A stretch of DNA of 64,000 nt from Globodera rostochiensis (Eukaryota; Nematoda; Chromadorea; Rhabditida; Heteroderidae). Positions 59,401-64,000 of this stretch are shown piece after piece. Location: contig JAEVLN010000012.1 in the NCBI GenBank assembly GCA_018350325.1, positions 372,001-436,000 of the forward strand, read 5' to 3'. Positions within the stretch are counted from its first letter, which is position 1. Each line of letters opens with the position of its first letter. Both the position numbers and the translations under genes were made by a program. The notes below the pieces were generated by a model. It saw nothing but the letters and a program-made list of their open reading frames with translations. It ran no database searches and was not told where the DNA came from.

Positions 59401-62400
59401 TGGTGCCATCGGCAAAGGCTCCTCGCCTTTGGGTTTGTCAGACGCGTCGAATCGGGAACAGCCAAATTGCCAAAATTTGCTTTCAGAGAAAAGCTCAAAG
59501 TCGTCAAAACGGCGTTCTTCATGTCAGAACCAAGGCAGCGCGTGCACACCTTTGGGCAATTGTAATAATTAGGCGAGGGGGGGGTACTGTATAAGGAAAT
59601 ACAGTAGCCAAATTGAATGATCAAATTGAGCTTGTTCTGCACCGAAAGAATGATTCAATCAATTTAATTCTGAATTGACCAACAAATTTAACCGTTTAAA
59701 TTTAAATTTAGCCCCGCCTCAACAATCGCCATCAAACAACGTCAATTCTTCGGTGAAAACCCTTCGGGGGGAAGTGCAAAGGACGGACGAAAGTGTCAGG
59801 GGGAGGGAGGAAAGGAACGCCGAGGGCAAAAAGAAATGGGGCGGCAACGGAACGGAGGCGCGGGACGCGCGCGTGGCGACCAGCGGGGCCCAAAGGCCCG
59901 TGCCGAGGAAGACGCGGCGGCTGAGGTGGGCAACGAAAATAATCTGTCCGTTCTGACCCCCCCCCCCACGCAATTGCAGCGTCGACTGTTCCGCGGATGT
60001 GCCGTCCTCCTCCACGGGAAGGGCGGGTGCCCTTTCGTCCTCCCCGAAGGACGAGTCGTTGGACATGGCGCCCTCGGCGTCGTCCGCCTCCTCCTCGTTG
60101 GCCCGCACGAAGGCCTTCTCCCAGCAGTCTCTCAACGACATTATGCCCGCAGCCATCGACAGCCAAAATGTGTCCCCGTCCAGCTCCCAGTCAAGCGATT
60201 CGCCAACGGGCACAAACGCATCGCCGATGGAACAGGTTGGCCGGGAGGGCGCCGGGGGGGAACCTTTTAGAAGAAAAGGCATTTAAAATCTAAATTGTTT
60301 TTTTCTTATTTAAGGATGGTGAAATGTCAACAGCCGACAGCTTTCAGTGTCTGTGGCAGCAATGCGGCGAAGTGTTCATTAAGGAAAAGCCTTTTGTGGA
60401 CCACGTTAATGAACATGTTCGGGGCGAACAGGTGGTGGCTGATAATTAAGAATGAACTGCCGCAGAGATTAATCAAAATACGATTTCAGTCGCCAAGTTT
60501 CTTCTGTCGATGGGACACGTGCAAACGGCGCGAGCCGTTCAATGCCCAATATATGTTGGCGCAGCACGTTCGAAAGCACAGCGGGGAGAAGCCGTACCAG
60601 TGCGAGGCGAGTCAAAACGGAGGAATTTTTTTAACATAATTAAATTAAATTAATTAACTTTTAATTACAGTTCCTTTTCCCGGATGGAACTCGCTGCAAA
60701 AAGAGTTACAGTCGACTGGAGAACAAAAAGACGCACGAAAGGACGCACAACGGGGAAAGGCCATACCAGTGCGCGGTTTGCAACAGAGTAAATATTTTAA
60801 TTTGTTTAAATTTGGCCATTTTATCTTTTAATATCTTTTAAAGTCCTTCACAAATGCTTCGGACAAGGCAAAGCACCAGAACCGGACGCACAAAAAGACG
60901 AAGGACTACCACTGTCCAGTGATGGGCTGCATCAAACAGTACACGGACCCGTCATCGCTGCGCAAGCACGTGTTCCACGAGCACGGAGAGGAAGTGTGGC
61001 ACTTTGCCAAGCAGAGCAAGGAGGAGAAAGGCTCCAAGACGTACGGCGTCAATCTGATTGGAATTCGCGAGGACGGCACACCGTATTTGTGAGTTTAAAA
61101 CGGAGTAAACTTCGAAAATTCACTTTTTCCCACCCGATTAGAATTCCGCAAGCGCAAATGCCTCTGAGCAGCAGCGACGAGGACCGTGAAGTCGACGTGA
61201 TGAGCACAACTCCGCCCCCCGGAAGCCATTCTTCGCGGGTGCTTCGTGCGAGTAGCCATGGCGAAGACAGAAGAGGCGAACAACAGCAGCAACGGATGAC
61301 GGGACAATGGCTGGAGCTGAACAGTTCCTCCCAAAATGGTCGAGCAGTAACAGGACCAGCAGGACAACAACAAAGTTTGATGATGAGACAGCCCAAGCAG
61401 GAGAACGTGGCTTCGCCTATGCAAAGTGAGTGATTTGTCTTGTGGGCTTTATGTCAAAGAAAAGAAATCTGCTGGGCTTACGAAAGAACAAAAATAGTAT
61501 AAATGGAAGAAGCCTTTACCGTAAATATTCTCTTCAACAGATGCTGGAAACAATGCCATTGCTGAACAGACGATGCTGTCCAGCTCGACGACGCGTCTCC
61601 AACAGCTAAAAATGGACCGGGGCGCGGCGGATTACCAAACCCAACAGGTTCAGTACGTGTCAGGAACAGATCAGACTGGTCAGCAACAGCAACAACAAAT
61701 GTTCGCATTTGCACAACGCCAACCGGTGATTTTGCACTCCAATTTCATATATTCCGCTTAAATTTTTTGTAGAATTTTTTTTTAATTTGAAGAAAATGTT
61801 TTTGTAGGCAAATGTTGCGCGACCGATGCCGCAGCAGCAGCAGCAGCAGCATCGTTCGGTGGTACAATCAATTGGGTCGCATAAGCACGACTTCCCCCCG
61901 CCGATCCACGCGCCCGCGTCCGTCGTCCACGTCGGGCCCCCCCACCATCGGCCGCAATTCTTTGGCCCTTCGCATCACAACAGTCCGAATCCGGTGCTGA
62001 ACAACGGGACAAGTCCTCCGGCGATTTTCGACTTTCAAACTCAACAATTTCGGGAGTTGGATCTTATGAACAGTCCGGAAGATCCGATGCCGTCCAACGA
62101 ATCTGGCGGATACGACGGTGGCAACGAGGTCGGGGCGTATGGCAGGATGCCAGTGAATTATCATTCTCATCACCTGCGCTTGCCCGGAGGGCATGTGGCA
62201 TACGCTAACAGCGAAGGTTGTGTTGCAGCTGCAGTCCATGACGTCGCCGTTCATAACCATCAACATTACGGTACAATTCTTTTGACTATTTTGTACAAAT
62301 CTTTTCAGAAATGAACAATTTTGTTTAAAAAAAGCATTTTTTTTTTCTATTCAAGGCTATCAGCAGCACTGCCAATGCAAGGAGTACTTAGTCGAGTGCC

Positions 62401-63057
62401 AACCTTCACCTCCGACGGGTCGCTGCATGGCTCCTCCGTACCCTCCGCCTCCCCCTCCTGCTGCTGGTGTTAATCAATCAAATGTACTACATTATTCGAT
62501 GTGCGCATATGGCAATAACAAATGCGACATGACGACTAGTGGCTGCTGCCAACAAACTGAAGCAGTACAACAGCAACAGCGTCTCTACGACTCTTCACTG
62601 TCACTGCCGCAGCAGCAACACTATGACGGTAGTGACCATGGACAGCAGATGCTGATCCATCAACAACAACAACAAGCTCAACAATACCATCAGCATCATC
62701 AAACGCAAGCACTACACCCAGGGGGGACGATAACCGGACCCGAAAATGCTGGTAGTCTTCAGCAGGTTGGTGAATATGGAACCCCCGGGGGGGGAGGGGT
62801 GAGTGAAGTTACGTCATTACTAAGTTGGGATTCTGAATATGTAAATAGGGGGGGGGGCAAATGTTATAACGCTTCATCTTTTGCATTTTAAGCTCCTTCA
62901 TGCCCACCCCAACCAAAATCCGGCACAAAGAGTGGTGGCGCCTCCCTCTGCGCCTTTGTCGGTTGGATTGTTGGAGGATATTGAGCTGGACGAAGTGAGC
63001 AGTACGTTGAGCGACTTGAAGATGAGCGGAGGGGGGGACGGCGGTGGAGCGAGCTGA
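56420..63057 (+). CDS. tra-1: TRA-1 / GLI-family zinc-finger transcription factor
   Basis: TRA-1 is the terminal regulator of nematode sex determination and the GLI/Ci orthologue. Sixteen exons join in phase into about 1253 residues: 56420-56644, 56715-56910, 58014-58288, 58410-58549, 59209-59561, 59712-59925, 59980-60235, 60315-60431, 60490-60606, 60671-60787, 60844-61088, 61142-61425, 61541-61725, 61808-62270, 62356-62765, 62893-63057. The N-terminal half is Ser/Gln/Asn-rich. Five zinc fingers lie in exons 60315-61088: [31 protein letters not shown] with HSGEKPYQC; a third with [35 protein letters not shown]; and [19 protein letters not shown], typical of GLI. The C-terminal half is Gln/His/Pro-rich and ends with the acidic stretch [20 protein letters not shown], possibly an activation or interaction motif. 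Intron 60607-60670 has a GC donor. The start ATG opens [16 protein letters not shown]. Confidence 0.94.
56911..58013. other. Large tra-1 intron 2
   Basis: 1.1-kb intron holding a CT-rich stretch (about 57065-57125) and several C or G runs. Frames inside it show no domains. It is the longest intron of the gene and may hold regulatory sites. Confidence 0.5.
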
Positions 63058-64000
63058 ACAAAATCAGAGGGATCGACGGGAAGAAGTTAAGACGAATGAT
63101 GTGAAACATTTTAGAGTTTTCGTTGTTAAACTCCTGGGCGGCCTAAGTTTAGGTTCGGTCGTTTGTTCGACTCTTTCGGGTTTTGTCGGTTTTCCAAATA
63201 TTGCAACGATTTCATCCCCAAAAATTCAATTTATTTGCCCTCATAGTCAGGCCACACTCGCCACATTCGCAAATTCTTTTAGTGCCAAATCATTTTCTGA
63301 ACACAAAACAGCAATTGAATAAATTGCCCTCCAATTGGTTAGGTGCAGCAAATTTTATTTGTTTCGTCTTCCATTGGACTAAAGCAGTTCAGTTTCAGTC
63401 AAATGACCTTCACATTGTCCTTTCATTCCTCTCCTTCTCTCGCTGATGTATTCCATTTCCCTTCTCTCCCTCTATCGATTGATTGATTACAGTACCGCAC
63501 AAAACCATTCTCTGCTGGACATATACGGTAAATGGCGAGTGACCCCCGCTGAACGCTTTGGCGGGCACTTCCTTTTCACATATTTCGCGCTGTTGGCCAT
63601 CAAATTGCTTTGCATCATAAACATATATTATTTTAACAAATCGATCATAAAAAGATCAAATTCTCCGCTTCCGACCATCCGCTCTTTCTGTTTGGAATGG
63701 ATTTGGGTGGGCAAAAGCCGGCGGAGAACGTCGTTTATACCTTTTGCAAATTGATATGAATGTGTAAATGAAAGGAATGGCCGTATTTCTAAAAGAGCCC
63801 GGAAATATAATTCACAACACTTATAATATTGTTTTAAATTCGGGGTTCGAAAAGGCCATATTCGGGTTCCACGAATTGCTGGGTTTCTTTTTTAGGTTTT
63901 GAGTACTTTCGTTGTCACCTGCCCTATGCGCCAGTCCAATTTTTGTTTATTTTTGAATAAATATATGTTCTGGGGTAAAGTTTATTTCGAATTTCGATCA
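63058..64000 (+). other. tra-1 3' flank with possible unknown small gene
   Basis: No recognised family. An open stretch 63446-63754 encodes a hydrophobic helix (FLFTYFALLAIKLLCIINIYY) after STAQNHSLLDIYGKW and could be an exon following the acceptor GATTACAG at 63491. A further acceptor (TTTTTTAG at about 63895) and AATAAA at 63956 suggest a transcript ending here, either a long tra-1 3' UTR or a separate short gene. Confidence 0.3.

Noticed and set aside
59719..60282. 187-codon minus-strand frame
   Set aside because: Shadow of tra-1 exons 6 and 7, which fit the splice-phase chain on the plus strand.
61868..62266. 132-codon minus-strand frame
   Set aside because: Shadow of tra-1 exon 14.

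Overview
The window reads as nuclear DNA of a nematode, most likely a plant-parasitic tylenchid such as a cyst nematode (Globodera/Heterodera type). The genes have many short introns (about 40-60 bp) with loose donors (GTTTGA, GTTTGT and a few GC), pyrimidine-rich TTTCAG/TTTTAG acceptors lie just upstream of several start codons as expected for spliced-leader trans-splicing, and the proteins match nematode/metazoan families (LAG-1/CSL, TRA-1/GLI, a Ly6 protein of nematode type). Intergenic DNA is full of long C and G runs and short tandem repeats. The species call is inference; the gene family calls rest on translated motifs.

Left part (1-16 kb), dense housekeeping and regulatory genes: the 3' end of lag-1 (Notch-pathway CSL factor, +), a C1orf131/DUF4602-like nucleolar protein (+), a telomerase reverse transcriptase gene (-), hnRNP K (hrpk-1, -), an ALDH9-type aldehyde dehydrogenase (alh-9, +), the mitochondrial chaperone Tim9 (-), chaperonin subunit CCT4 (-) and Arp2/3 subunit ARPC5 (arx-7, +). 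cct-4/arx-7 and hrpk-1/alh-9 are divergent pairs.

Middle (16-29 kb): an uncharacterised single-pass membrane protein, a three-exon amidated neuropeptide precursor (-), and a long SON-like splicing factor (G-patch plus double-stranded RNA-binding domain, -) that carries a Ly6-like gene on the opposite strand inside one of its introns. A 426-bp DNA transposon with 34-bp terminal inverted repeats and an 8-bp target duplication lies at 29.5 kb. 28.9-33.5 kb is repeat-rich and without recognised genes.

Right part: a kinesin-3 motor of the KIF13/KLP-4 type spans 33.5-45.1 kb and has two introns made almost entirely of tandem repeats. 45.1-56.4 kb is mainly low-complexity DNA (C/G runs, CT tracts, minisatellites, a degenerate TTAGGC-like palindromic block). 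A complete 16-exon tra-1/GLI gene fills 56.4-63.1 kb. No CRISPR, rRNA or convincing tRNA was seen. I found no single dramatic new system. The best leads are the neuropeptide gene, the transposons, the nested gene, the non-canonical introns, the TRA-1 zinc finger 3 spacing and the C/G-run landscape.
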